Shown here: one piece after another, positions 44,173 to 53,359 of the stretch | Layout of the letters: every line of letters begins with the position of its first letter | Position numbering within the stretch: position 1 is the first letter of the stretch | DNA from: Oscillospiraceae bacterium | GTDB lineage: Bacteria; Bacillota; Clostridia; Saccharofermentanales; Saccharofermentanaceae | Direction: 5' to 3' | Length of the DNA stretch: 64,000 bases | NCBI GenBank assembly: GCA_902782125.1 | Contig: CACZMA010000008.1 | Coordinates: forward strand, 1 to 64,000 | The notes under the pieces: generated by a model | Database searches by the model: none | Told to the model about the DNA's origin: nothing | The model's input: the letters and a program-made list of their open reading frames with translations, nothing else | Made by a program: the position numbers and the translations under genes

Positions 44173-45804
44173 TTACTTCCGCGAGATCCTGGCCTCGAAC
44201 ACGCCGCCCTTGATGGCAGTCGTAAGGTTCATCTTGTTCTGCTCGAGGATCCTGCCGGCGATCGCGATCCCGGTGCCGGGCGTGAAGTTGTCCTTGTCGG
44301 TCTTGTTCGTGATCACGACGGCATCCTTGTCCACCCTGACCTGCACGGAGCCCGACGTCTTGTAGCGGGCGGCGTTATCAAGCAATGCGTATACCGCCTG
44401 CGCGAAATACTCCTTATCCGCCGGCATCTGCGCGTCGCCCGTGATATCAAACTCGCCTCCGATCTTGGCCGCAGCCTCAGCGATGATATCCTTCACGGAA
44501 CAGTTCTTAAGCTCAGGCGTGGTCCTCTCTGCCGTCTTCAGGATCGCTTCGATGTCCTTGTTCATCTCTGCGGTCTTCTCCAGGATGCGGTCTGCATAGT
44601 GGTCCTTGGAGGCGGCATCTTCGACATCCTTCAAGTTCTCCGCATAACCTCCGAGGATCTGCAGAGGAGTCTTGATGTTATGCGCGAGCGAGTCGATGAG
44701 GTTGTTCTTGAAGAGATTGTTCTCGTAAGCTCTCTTGTACTGCCTGTACGGTCTTGCTGCGGCAAGCATCGGGATGCCGATGAAAATGAGCATGAGGATG
44801 AACGCATAGATGATCATGAACGGCATAAAGAATCCCGTGAACGACTGTGCGGTGATGACGCTCTCGATGAGATATCTGTGTCCGCCGGTCTCGTAGATCC
44901 TGACACCTCCGAAGGTCAGCCTGCCTTCGTCATCGAGCGTGCTGGTGTATGTTCGGGAGCCTTCAGCCAGCTTGCCGCTCGCATATATATCTTCCATAGA
45001 ATCCTGCATGAAGATATCACTCTCGGCATCTAGATATTTGTCCGGCCTTATCGGTATTCCGTATGAGATACAGTCGACGAAGGAATCATCCGGACCGGCA
45101 TAAATGTAATTGTCGGCCGAACTCTTGTCAGTAAAATCCCATGTCTTGGCAAACGGGAGAGAAGCGATTCCCCTGCGGACCGAACCCAGATGCAGAGTAT
45201 CACCGTCAATATAATAAGAATTGATGATCAGACAGGGAAAAGCATAGTTACCGTAGACCTCAGCGACAAAGACAAAAAGATCCGGGTAGCTGTACCAGCC
45301 TTCCGATAATGCCAGCAGATCATACGAATTGCCGTTATACCGGTCCAGGGACTCTATGGGCTCCCAGATCTCATCGCACTTAACATAACTCATGTTCAGT
45401 TCAAATCCGTTTCCTGACGCCGTCTCATTGTAATTCTCCTGTGTGCCGGCGAGTGAATCGTCTTTGGTGACATAGACCCAGTTGTGGATATTGATCGAGG
45501 CGGCAACGGTATCGTAGTCGGTCTCGAATATCGGCGTAATGCTGCCGCTGTCATCGATCTCGGATATGCGCAGATAATCAAAGTTGTAGAGCTCGTTCAT
45601 CATTTTGATGAATTCGGCTCCGATATCGCCCGACTCGTACCTGTCGATAAGCTTCTCGTATTGCTTGATCATGCCTGAATTGCCGCTATGCAGCGTCGCT
45701 TCGTAGCGGTATTTGAATGTTATGATCGTTAATCCGAACAGGACCAGGCCTATCAGCAGTCCGACTGCCACGTGCGGAAACGCAAAATCTCTGTACTTCT
45801 TCAT
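44173..45804 (-). CDS. Membrane sensor histidine kinase
   Basis: The 543-residue kinase has TM1 at about 12-30, an extracellular sensor region of roughly 280 residues, TM2 at about 320-342, then a dimerisation helix with H375 (SLAHNIKTPLQILGGYAENL). The ATPase domain has an N-box (ALLDNAARY) and GTGIAIAGRIL, but its G1 region reads NKTDKDN rather than the usual DxGxG, a modest divergence. It pairs with the OmpR-type regulator encoded 51 bases upstream. Signal unknown. Confidence 0.88.
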   Translation of the reverse strand: MKKYRDFAFPHVAVGLLIGLVLFGLTIITFKYRYEATLHSGNSGMIKQYEKLIDRYESGDIGAEFIKMMNELYNFDYLRISEIDDSGSITPIFETDYDTVAASINIHNWVYVTKDDSLAGTQENYNETASGNGFELNMSYVKCDEIWEPIESLDRYNGNSYDLLALSEGWYSYPDLFVFVAEVYGNYAFPCLIINSYYIDGDTLHLGSVRRGIASLPFAKTWDFTDKSSADNYIYAGPDDSFVDCISYGIPIRPDKYLDAESDIFMQDSMEDIYASGKLAEGSRTYTSTLDDEGRLTFGGVRIYETGGHRYLIESVITAQSFTGFFMPFMIIYAFILMLIFIGIPMLAAARPYRQYKRAYENNLFKNNLIDSLAHNIKTPLQILGGYAENLKDVEDAASKDHYADRILEKTAEMNKDIEAILKTAERTTPELKNCSVKDIIAEAAAKIGGEFDITGDAQMPADKEYFAQAVYALLDNAARYKTSGSVQVRVDKDAVVITNKTDKDNFTPGTGIAIAGRILEQNKMNLTTAIKGGVFEARISRK

Positions 45805-45855
45805 TCCTGTAACCCCCTTGGTCTGTAGCCGAAGCTGAAGGTCACCGCCTTGTGC

Positions 45856-46524
45856 TCAGTCGAATCTGTATCCGACTCCTATAAGCGTCTTAATGCGGGT
45901 GCCTTCTTTACCCAATTTCTTACGGAGGTTCTTAACGCGGTTGTCGATCACGCGCTCGGTTATGAACGAGTCGTCGTTCCAGCAGGCAGCGAGCAGGAGC
46001 CTTCTGGTGATCGCGGTCCCCGGGTGTTCCATCATGTACTTGAGGATAAGATACTCTTTGGGCGGCAGATCGATGATCTCGCCTCCGACCGTTACTTCGA
46101 ACTTCGAAGGGTCGAGCATTATCTGTCCGCTCTCGAGCACCTTGTGAGTGACCCTGCCTGTGTCCGTCCGTTCGAGGATGGCAAGCAGCTTGCTGTACAG
46201 GACCTTGATGGAGAAGGGCTTTACGATGTAATCGTCGGCACCTAACTCGTAGCCGTAGAGCACATCTTCTTCCCTGACCTTGCCCGTCAGGAAAACGACC
46301 GGAACATCCGACCTCTTCCTGATGATCCTGCAGAGCTCAAATCCGTCGATACCGGGCATCATTATGTCAAGAACTATGAGATCATACTGACCGTTAAGTA
46401 TCTTGCTAAGGCCTATCTCCCCGTCTGCGGCAAGGTCGAGCCTGATCTCATCGCGCCTGGCAAAAAAGTCCCCGATAACTTCTCTGATCTGAATGTCATC
46501 TTCAACGAGCAGAACGTTGTACAT
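45856..46524 (-). CDS. OmpR-family response regulator
   Basis: The 222-residue protein has a receiver domain with E8/D9/D10, phospho-acceptor D53 (LIVLDIMMPGIDG) and K near residue 102, then a winged-helix DNA-binding domain (about 125-222: LPPKEYLILKYMMEHPG, RVIDNRVKNLRKKLG). GGAGGAG precedes the ATG. Cognate of the kinase downstream; no obvious target operon adjoins it. Confidence 0.93.
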   Translation of the reverse strand: MYNVLLVEDDIQIREVIGDFFARRDEIRLDLAADGEIGLSKILNGQYDLIVLDIMMPGIDGFELCRIIRKRSDVPVVFLTGKVREEDVLYGYELGADDYIVKPFSIKVLYSKLLAILERTDTGRVTHKVLESGQIMLDPSKFEVTVGGEIIDLPPKEYLILKYMMEHPGTAITRRLLLAACWNDDSFITERVIDNRVKNLRKKLGKEGTRIKTLIGVGYRFD

Positions 46525-46587
46525 GAATCTCCTCCGTCAAGAGTGATGATACATGTCCGGTGTATCGTTTGTGTATCATTTCGCGCA

Positions 46588-47565
46588 TTATCCCCAGCGG
46601 TTGAACTTAACGCGCTCGGACAGAGGCTTCTTGCTCGGGGCGTGGAAATCGTCTGCGGCTTTGCCGACGGGCAGCAGGCAGACAACATCGTATTCTGCAG
46701 GGACGTTCAGGATGGAAGCTATCTTATCGCAGATCCTGTCCTCGTCCGTGATGTGTCCTTCGTACCAGCAGCTCTGATAACCGAGCTCCACTATCGCCAG
46801 GAGCATGTTCTCTATCGCCGCGGAATAATCCTGTACCGCGAAACATCTGTCCCTGTACGCATTGATCCTTCTGGTCAGGACGACTATCATCGCGGGTGCC
46901 GTCTGCGCGACGGGCGGATCGAGTACGGCCTTGATCCTCGAGAGTACTTCAGCATCGTTTACGATGATGACATCAGTCGTCTGCTTGTTGCATCCCGAAG
47001 GCGCGTCGATGCCTGACCGGGCGATCGTTATGAGGTCTTCTTCCGGCACGCTCTCCTGCATGAAAGCACCGCGGTAGCTGTGGCGCGTCGCGATGGTCCC
47101 GACCGCGCTCTTAAGCGACATCACGTAGATCTGGCAGGGGTTTGCCTCATCCCAGTAATCGGGCAGGACCTCGAGTTCTTTGAATCCCAGGCTCTTATAG
47201 AACTCGTTGGTGATGTCGTAGTCCTCGTACATGCCGGACCTGACCGTCTTGACCTGGATGAACTCGTAGCCCTTCAATGCGGCATAATCTCTTGCCGCGG
47301 CGAAAAGCCTTCTTCCCACACCCTTCCTGTGGCACTCCTTACGGACACCCATAACGGCAAGTTCCATGGTGGACTTACCGGTCTCCTTAAGGCATAAGAA
47401 TCCTTCGTATGTGTCACCTTCGACCGCCGCCCAGAAGGGCTGACCTGCCGACTCTTCGATATACTGCTCGCGGCTGGATTCAACCTCGAACCACTCCGTC
47501 AGAGCTTCGAGGATCTGACGCGAGATCTTCTTCTTCTCTTCTGCGTTTTCTATGAATCTGATCAT
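46588..47565 (-). CDS. Fusion of GNAT acetyltransferase and nitroreductase-like domains
   Basis: The 325-residue protein has a GNAT N-acetyltransferase domain (about 1-150: ELAVMGVRKECHRKGVGRRL is the acetyl-CoA loop, then FYKSLGFKEL) fused to a nitroreductase/FMN-binding domain (about 157-325: RHSYRGAFMQESV, SGIDAPSGCNKQTTDVIIV, LLAIVELGYQSCWYEGHI). The gene is preceded by a flavin reductase 11 bases away, with AAGGAG overlapping that gene's stop. Partners that modify and reduce the same substrate are plausible; the substrate is unknown. Confidence 0.85.
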   Translation of the reverse strand: MIRFIENAEEKKKISRQILEALTEWFEVESSREQYIEESAGQPFWAAVEGDTYEGFLCLKETGKSTMELAVMGVRKECHRKGVGRRLFAAARDYAALKGYEFIQVKTVRSGMYEDYDITNEFYKSLGFKELEVLPDYWDEANPCQIYVMSLKSAVGTIATRHSYRGAFMQESVPEEDLITIARSGIDAPSGCNKQTTDVIIVNDAEVLSRIKAVLDPPVAQTAPAMIVVLTRRINAYRDRCFAVQDYSAAIENMLLAIVELGYQSCWYEGHITDEDRICDKIASILNVPAEYDVVCLLPVGKAADDFHAPSKKPLSERVKFNRWG

Positions 47566-47576
47566 GTGTTATCTCC

Positions 47577-48149
47577 TTATCCGAGCCTCTTCATCGGCTC
47601 GCCCCAGCCTCCGAGGTCCTTGCCTTCGTAGCTGAAGTAATGCTTGCATGTCGTCTTCACGGGTGCGATGCGCCTGAGCTTGCTCTCGAAGGATTCGCCC
47701 TCGGATGCAAGCGATTCATCCTGAAGGACGTTCCTCATCTTGCAGAGCATAACGGTGCCGTCGTGTTTGTAGATAAAATCAGTTACTTCGAGTTCGAAGA
47801 TCACGGGCGAAGCATTAAGTATCGGAACATCCAGCACTTCGCCCTTGCCGATATCAAGGTCTATCTTCATCTTGTCCGGATTGTTGCCGCTTACGATGCC
47901 CATGTAATCTGCGACATTCAGAAGTTCTTCCGTGACCAGATTGGCCGAGAATAACTTATTGCGCTTGATGTTCCTTACCGTGGTCTTATCGCCGCCGATA
48001 CAGCACATGACGCCCATCTCTCCGTCCCAGATATAGCTGAACCAGCAGAACAGTCCGAAGTCCGGGTTGCCGTTCTCATCGTAAGTTCCGTACAGGAACA
48101 GAGTCTGCGGACAATAGTCGTTATAAGGCTTAAGGCTTATCTTCCCCAT
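47577..48149 (-). CDS. Flavin reductase-like FMN-binding protein
   Basis: The 190-residue protein matches the flavin-reductase-like split-barrel family: PQTLFLYGTYDENGNPDFG at the N terminus, then CCIGGDKTTVRNIKRNKLFSANL (split: CCIGGDKTTVRNI, KRNKLFSANL) for FMN binding, and a C-terminal conserved region around VKTTCKHYFSYEGK. It likely reduces or carries flavin and may serve the adjoining nitroreductase-like fusion. AGAGGAG precedes the ATG. Confidence 0.82.
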   Translation of the reverse strand: MGKISLKPYNDYCPQTLFLYGTYDENGNPDFGLFCWFSYIWDGEMGVMCCIGGDKTTVRNIKRNKLFSANLVTEELLNVADYMGIVSGNNPDKMKIDLDIGKGEVLDVPILNASPVIFELEVTDFIYKHDGTVMLCKMRNVLQDESLASEGESFESKLRRIAPVKTTCKHYFSYEGKDLGGWGEPMKRLG

Positions 48150-48297
48150 AGTGTTTGTCTCCTCTTATGAAAGCCAGAATGCCGATGATAGAATAAGTCA
48201 TTTGGTTATCTCGAGTGCTGAATTAAATATAACATATATGCCCCACTGCCTTCACCGGAAATGTATAATCAAAGCAAACATCAATGGGGGAATGGAT

Positions 48298-48618
48298 ATG
48301 ATAACGGTAAACCTGTATTACAAAGGTCAGAACGGCAGTGCGAGAGCTTTCGCGGACGAGATGGAGAAGTCAGGCATAGCGGATGCCATCCGTGCGGAAG
48401 AGGGCAACCTGAGGTATCAGTATTTTGCTCCGCTGGATGACCCTGAGACGATCCTGCTCATCGACTCCTGGGCTGACCAGGCTGCGATAGACGCGCACCA
48501 CGCATCGCCCATGATGAAGCAGCTGGCAGAGCTTCGCGAGAAGTACGATCTGCACATGATGATCGAGCGTTTTGTCAGTGACGAATACGAGGCGGATCAC
48601 AAGTTCATAAGAACGTGA
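48298..48618 (+). CDS. ABM-family monooxygenase-like protein
   Basis: The 106-residue protein has the antibiotic-biosynthesis-monooxygenase fold signature: MITVNLYYKGQNG, a Leu/Arg...YF strand (GNLRYQYFAPLDDPETILLI), then SWADQAAIDAHHASPMMKQL. YgiN-like members oxidise quinols or act as dimeric ferredoxin-like proteins. ATG 48298 is favoured (GGGGGA six bases upstream); TATAAT is at 48264-48269. It faces the flavin reductase unit divergently, and its 3' end overlaps the convergent gene by 22 bases. Confidence 0.8.
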   Translation: MITVNLYYKGQNGSARAFADEMEKSGIADAIRAEEGNLRYQYFAPLDDPETILLIDSWADQAAIDAHHASPMMKQLAELREKYDLHMMIERFVSDEYEADHKFIRT

Positions 48619-50447
48619 TCTTCCATCCGTTCGCTCATGACCTGTCTGTCTTTCTTAACGAAATCATGGATCGACATCTTGAGGCTGTGCATATACTCAT
48701 CTGATCTGTTCTCGAGAGCTTTGATCTCCTCAGCCACCTGACCGGATTCCTCATAGAGTTTTGTGTTATCTGCTTCTATCCTTTTCTGCTTTCTGACTTT
48801 GGGCAGGAGGACTGCAAACGTCTCCGCAGCCAATCCGATCAATATCGCACTGTGAAAGAATATCATCACGCCAAAATATTCTGTATGCTCCGCAGCGGCT
48901 GTTGCCTCTAATAAGCCATAGACAAAGAAGCTCACGATCAGAGTCCAAATGCCGGTCATGATCGACGATATAACAAACGCGATCTTGGAAGACCCCTGTT
49001 CGCCGTTCTTCCCCACAATATAAGTCTCACCGCGGTCTATGTTGTTCTTCGCGATCATGGAATTGATCTTATCCTTTTCATCCTGAAGAGATCTGATCTC
49101 CAATGCACATTCGTCCAGTCTCACCCTGTCAGAATAGACCTTGCCGAACTCCGTAAAGTATTCCTTGTCTTCTTCCGCAGCTTTTGCGATCACTTCCCCG
49201 ACCACCTTCGAGTCATAAGAGAACTCTGCCGCCTCAGACACGCGTTCAAGTTCGCTCATGTCAGACAGTCTGGCAGCCGCCAGCATCAATCCTCTGAGAG
49301 CGAGGAAATCGTGAGGATCCTTCTTCAATGTGAATTCGTATGCATCGGCAGCGGCCTTAAACTCGCTTCGCGAGATATACTTCTCACCCGCCTCATGCAT
49401 CTGATCTTCTCTGAAGTATTCGTAACCATAGTCCGAACCGCAGAAAGCACAATGGTACATCTGCTTGTCCTCATCAAGAATGAGGATTCCGCCGCAGGTC
49501 GGACACTGATGCTTCCTGACATCACTCATTCCCGAACCGTATTCGCTTACGGAATCCGGCTCTATCAGGCTGTCTTTTTTGACAAAGGATTGAGCGGAAT
49601 CACTGATTGAGTCAGTAAGCTTCTCAGCATCTGCTTCAAGGGACCGAATGTCATCTCTCATCTTGTTAAGATCTGAATTGAGCGCACGGATATGCCTGTC
49701 CAGATAATCTACCTCTCTGACTCTCGGTAAGACCCGAACGAGATTATAGATCACAATGGCAATAATGGTCACGCCGAAGAATAGTCCCAAAAACTCTGCC
49801 AATCCCTTATCGCCCAGATCAGCCGCTGTTAATGCAAATAAGGGTACCAATCCGACCAGCACAAACATGCCGGCTAAGCACCACATCGTAATGAACAACG
49901 ATCTGGGAGACTGTAGTGATCCGTTCTTTGTAGTGTAATAGTATTCGTAACGGGAATTATCGGTCAGCCGGATAGTGGACTCAAGCCTTTCCCGGTCATC
50001 CTTAAGAGATCTGATCTGTCCGAGAAGTTCTGCCAGGCTCTTCTTGTCAGAATAGACCCCGGCAAACTCAGCAAAGTATTCCTTGTCATCTTCCGAAGCA
50101 CTTGCAACTGCTTCTCTGACGATCTTGGGATCATAACGGAATCGTTCCGGGTTATCGATATTCCTGATCTCATCAATGTTATGCAGACGGGCAGCAACGA
50201 GCATCATTCCTCTGAGAGCATGGAAATCATGAGGAGCCTTCTTCAATATCAGTTTGAAAGCTTCGCCGGCCGCCTTGAACTCACCGCGAGCCAGAGAAGT
50301 ATCACCCAGCTTGTGCAGGTTCTCTTCTCTGAAGTATTCGTAATCATAGGTCGAACCGCAGAATGTGCAGTAGTACATCTGCTTGTCGTTATCGACAGTA
50401 AGTCCGCTGCCGCAGGAAGGACACTGTTGTCTCTTAATGGTGCTCAC
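48597..50447 (-). CDS. Tandemly duplicated zinc-ribbon / helical-repeat / TM membrane protein
   Basis: The 616-residue protein is two copies of the family seen at 3372-5115, joined in frame. Each half has C9-x2-C12...C27-x2-C30 (first half CPSC, CTFC; second half, counting from Met307, CPTC, CAFC), a TPR-like pair (KDPHDF or KKAPHDF, ALRG), two TM helices and a coiled tail. I chose a GTG at 50447 with AGGGGATA upstream because it puts the Cys at exactly positions 9/12/27/30, as in every paralogue; an ATG 14 codons earlier lacks a ribosome site. Function unknown. Confidence 0.75.
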   Translation of the reverse strand: MSTIKRQQCPSCGSGLTVDNDKQMYYCTFCGSTYDYEYFREENLHKLGDTSLARGEFKAAGEAFKLILKKAPHDFHALRGMMLVAARLHNIDEIRNIDNPERFRYDPKIVREAVASASEDDKEYFAEFAGVYSDKKSLAELLGQIRSLKDDRERLESTIRLTDNSRYEYYYTTKNGSLQSPRSLFITMWCLAGMFVLVGLVPLFALTAADLGDKGLAEFLGLFFGVTIIAIVIYNLVRVLPRVREVDYLDRHIRALNSDLNKMRDDIRSLEADAEKLTDSISDSAQSFVKKDSLIEPDSVSEYGSGMSDVRKHQCPTCGGILILDEDKQMYHCAFCGSDYGYEYFREDQMHEAGEKYISRSEFKAAADAYEFTLKKDPHDFLALRGLMLAAARLSDMSELERVSEAAEFSYDSKVVGEVIAKAAEEDKEYFTEFGKVYSDRVRLDECALEIRSLQDEKDKINSMIAKNNIDRGETYIVGKNGEQGSSKIAFVISSIMTGIWTLIVSFFVYGLLEATAAAEHTEYFGVMIFFHSAILIGLAAETFAVLLPKVRKQKRIEADNTKLYEESGQVAEEIKALENRSDEYMHSLKMSIHDFVKKDRQVMSERMEDHVLMNL

Positions 50448-50522
50448 ATCTATATCCCCTATAACAGATCCGTTATCCAACGGCTCCATTATATCAGATA
50501 GCAGCGCCCGGTCGCGAGGTTG

Positions 50523-51128
50523 TCAGGCTTCCGGCTTTCTCTCTTTCATCGCGCTTCTTATCCTGCTGAGAGATTCAGGCGTGATCCCGAGATATGTTGC
50601 TATGTGTTTTTGAGGAACGCGTCTGCACACTTCCGGATAGAGCTTCTTGAAATGCATATATCTCTCGGCAGCGCTCTCGACCAGGAATCCGTTCTCCCTG
50701 TAGAGCTTATAGCGGACAGACATCTCAAGAAGGCATATCCACAGATCCTTGAACGCCGCGTTGCTGCGGATAAGATCCCTGACCCTGCAAGTCTCACACA
50801 GCATGACCGTAGAATCTTCCAAGGCTTCCCACATACATATGCGTTCATCGTAGCCGTACAGGCCCTCGTCCATGAAGAGTGAGCCTTCCACGGCAAAGCC
50901 TCTGGTTATATCGTTGCCTTCGCTGTCAATATAGTATGAGCGTGCGGTACCGTTGAGCATTAACCCGCTATACCCGGTACCATCACCTATGGATGCGATC
51001 AGCGACCCCTGGGCAATGACTCTGAAACTGGATATGGCAACCAGTTCGCCGAGAGCCTCTCTGTCTGCCGGCACGTTATACCTGGCAGCGATTTCCGATA
51101 ATTGCTGAACTAGATACTCTTTGTCCAT
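50523..51128 (-). CDS. Crp/Fnr-family transcriptional regulator
   Basis: The 201-residue protein has an N-terminal cNMP-type beta-barrel (about 25-115: SGLMLNGTARSYYIDSEGND, FAVEGSLFMDEG) and a C-terminal winged helix (about 145-200: VPQKHIATYLGITPESLSRI). The barrel's phosphate cassette is not conserved, so cAMP binding is doubtful, as in many Bacillota members. It follows an aldo/keto reductase gene by 17 bases and is probably cotranscribed with it. Confidence 0.87.
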   Translation of the reverse strand: MDKEYLVQQLSEIAARYNVPADREALGELVAISSFRVIAQGSLIASIGDGTGYSGLMLNGTARSYYIDSEGNDITRGFAVEGSLFMDEGLYGYDERICMWEALEDSTVMLCETCRVRDLIRSNAAFKDLWICLLEMSVRYKLYRENGFLVESAAERYMHFKKLYPEVCRRVPQKHIATYLGITPESLSRIRSAMKERKPEA

Positions 51129-51145
51129 CGTATGCCTTCCTCAGA

Positions 51146-52066
51146 TCATTGCGGTTCCCATGACCCCTGCTGCCTTATTCCGGTCGCTTTCGCCTCTGCA
51201 GTGAGACTGTCCACCTCTGCAGCATCCAGGTTTACTTCCAATGCGCCGGCCAGACGCCCGACATATTCAGGCTTTGTAATGCCGATGATCGGAACTGCGC
51301 CTTTGGCAATGACCCATAAGATCGGAACCTGCGATCTGTCTATATTATACTTTATTGCTATCTTGTTCATGAGCTCAAGGAGTCCTTCGATCTTCTTGAA
51401 CTTCCTCTTGGGGAATGCGAGATTACGCATCGAGAATGTCGGGAAATGATCCTTCGCATTGTATCTTCCTGCAAGTGCACCCTGTTCCAGGACCATGTAT
51501 GCGTAATAGGTTATGCCTTTGCTGTTGCAGTAATCGATGATCGGCTGCTGGTCATTCCTGAGCAGGCTGAAATGATTCTGTACCGCACCGAGTGTGAACC
51601 CTTCCCCGGCGAGCAGTTCCTCCGCCATCTTGATATCCTGCATAGACACATTGGATATTCCTATGGACTTGATGCGTCCGTCTCTCAGCAGCGGAACGGC
51701 ATCCTGAAGATTCTCCGTCAGATTGACCGGTTTGTGTATCCAGAACAGATCCGCCGAATCAAGACCGAGCCTTGTCATGCTCTCTTCGAAAGACTTCTCC
51801 AGGTCACCCTTCCTGAATCTCTTGTTCGGAAAATACTTTGTCGAGAGGAATATATCATCATGACCTGCTATGAACTTGCCAAGAAGCTTCTCACAGGAAC
51901 CCATGCCATAGACTGCAGCAGTATCCCACTTGGTCAGTCCCATCCTGACCGCTTCTTCAAAAGTCTCCTTCAGGCTGCTCTCTTCATATCTCTTCCCGAA
52001 AACATCCCCGGAACCGTTGTATCCTGCGCCCCATGCCCAAGTACCTATCATTACATTCCTGTTCAT
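51146..52066 (-). CDS. Aldo/keto reductase
   Basis: The 306-residue NADPH-dependent oxidoreductase has the AKR barrel: GMGSCEKLLGKFIAGHDDIF, DLFWIHKPVN, IGISNVSMQDIKMAEEL and the VPILWVIAKGAVPIIGITKP cofactor region. D and Y of the catalytic set appear in KWDTAAVYGMG. ATG 52066 has AAGGAGG at proper distance, 18 bases inside a longer frame. Pairing with a Crp-type regulator suggests stress-linked control. Substrate unknown. Confidence 0.92.
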   Translation of the reverse strand: MNRNVMIGTWAWGAGYNGSGDVFGKRYEESSLKETFEEAVRMGLTKWDTAAVYGMGSCEKLLGKFIAGHDDIFLSTKYFPNKRFRKGDLEKSFEESMTRLGLDSADLFWIHKPVNLTENLQDAVPLLRDGRIKSIGISNVSMQDIKMAEELLAGEGFTLGAVQNHFSLLRNDQQPIIDYCNSKGITYYAYMVLEQGALAGRYNAKDHFPTFSMRNLAFPKRKFKKIEGLLELMNKIAIKYNIDRSQVPILWVIAKGAVPIIGITKPEYVGRLAGALEVNLDAAEVDSLTAEAKATGIRQQGSWEPQ

Positions 52067-52135
52067 CAGATGAACCTCCTTCACATCTCATGAAGACACA
52101 ATATCATCCGGCCGGCAGGTTTGCATTGATGTATG

Positions 52136-53251
52136 TTAATTCGCAGCGATCGTCACATCATACAGGACACTTCCACCCCACTCAACCACGGTAAACCCTT
52201 CGCGTTCTATGCCTGAAGGCATTATAAGCGCATTGGATTCCGGGACCTCGACAGGCTCATCAACCGGAGCGAAGACCATATATACACGGATCAGGGTATC
52301 AGGTTCGGGAGACACATCGAGCTTTGCCCAGTCGTTGTACTCATCGCTCGGGAAAGAGATCAGATTGTAAGGAGATTCCTGCATCCTGGGAAGCCAGTAT
52401 GAGATAAAGTCATCGATCTCGCTGTCGTTAAGGCCTGCCGCTTCCAGATAGCTTTCCAGGAATACTGCGGTATCCTCACCCGGCACGCAGGCATAATTCT
52501 TGAATTCATATAAATCAAACGACCTTGTTCCTTCCCAGAACAGATAGTCATAGTACCTCTCGGTATTCGGGTCATATATCTTGCCGTCGGGAGAAGCCGT
52601 CACATTCCACCCGCTGCCGTATTCCGGATAAGTGCAGGTCATCTCGCCGTCGAGATCCAGCGTGACTGTTACGTCTGTTTCCTCTGTTGGATAGAGATAG
52701 ATAACAGGTTTCTCAGTTACAACGTCATCTACGTATGAATAGTCTTTATACTCATAATCTGGCTCAGACCACTCATCTGTCTTCGGATCGTAGTTCTGCG
52801 AGTAATACTCCTTACAATCTCCGCCTTCAATCTCTATCTTCAGCTTGCCATTCTCCAGATCCAAAAGATAGTGGCAGTAATCGACATCAAAATAGAATCC
52901 CGTGATCTTGCCGGCATCTGCCTTATCCATCTCAAAGCTTATGAGCAACTGACCGTGACTGACATCCACATCGACATCATCAGAGTCGACCTCATAGACA
53001 TCATCGCCCAGATGAACATAGATCTCATCCCATTCTCTCCACTCTTCATCCTCATAGACAGAATGTTCCATGACATCATCGATGTTGTCCTCGTCGAAAA
53101 CGACATACAACTCGCCGTCCTCGTAATAGTACCCCTCGAAACCCATCAGGTTATCACTGCTGCAAGTGAACTTCCTGCTGCACCCGGCACAGAACAATAC
53201 CGCAGTGGCCGCCAATAATACGCAACAAATCGTTTTACTGTTCCTGACCAT
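52136..53251 (-). CDS. Lipoprotein with a KPVIYLYP-type C-terminal domain
   Basis: The 371-residue product has a lipoprotein signal (ICCVLLAATAVLFCAGC, Cys about residue 20). Residues 25-185 are highly acidic. From about 187 comes EKPVIYLYPTEETDVTVTLD, then TYPEYGSGWNVTASPDGKIY, YYDYLFWEGT and a YWLPRMQESPYNLISFPSDEY region. This is a recurrent domain of bacterial secreted and lipoproteins that I know only as uncharacterised. The start follows GGGGGTG. Single gene. Confidence 0.75.
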   Translation of the reverse strand: MVRNSKTICCVLLAATAVLFCAGCSRKFTCSSDNLMGFEGYYYEDGELYVVFDEDNIDDVMEHSVYEDEEWREWDEIYVHLGDDVYEVDSDDVDVDVSHGQLLISFEMDKADAGKITGFYFDVDYCHYLLDLENGKLKIEIEGGDCKEYYSQNYDPKTDEWSEPDYEYKDYSYVDDVVTEKPVIYLYPTEETDVTVTLDLDGEMTCTYPEYGSGWNVTASPDGKIYDPNTERYYDYLFWEGTRSFDLYEFKNYACVPGEDTAVFLESYLEAAGLNDSEIDDFISYWLPRMQESPYNLISFPSDEYNDWAKLDVSPEPDTLIRVYMVFAPVDEPVEVPESNALIMPSGIEREGFTVVEWGGSVLYDVTIAAN

Positions 53252-53359
53252 AACGCACACCCCCATTTTCACTGTCATAGCATTACTATGACATCGTTTG
53301 CGTCAAAAGAAAAGGCTGACGTCTGTCAGCCTTGCCGGTTTGGTCAGTATAATTCTCTC

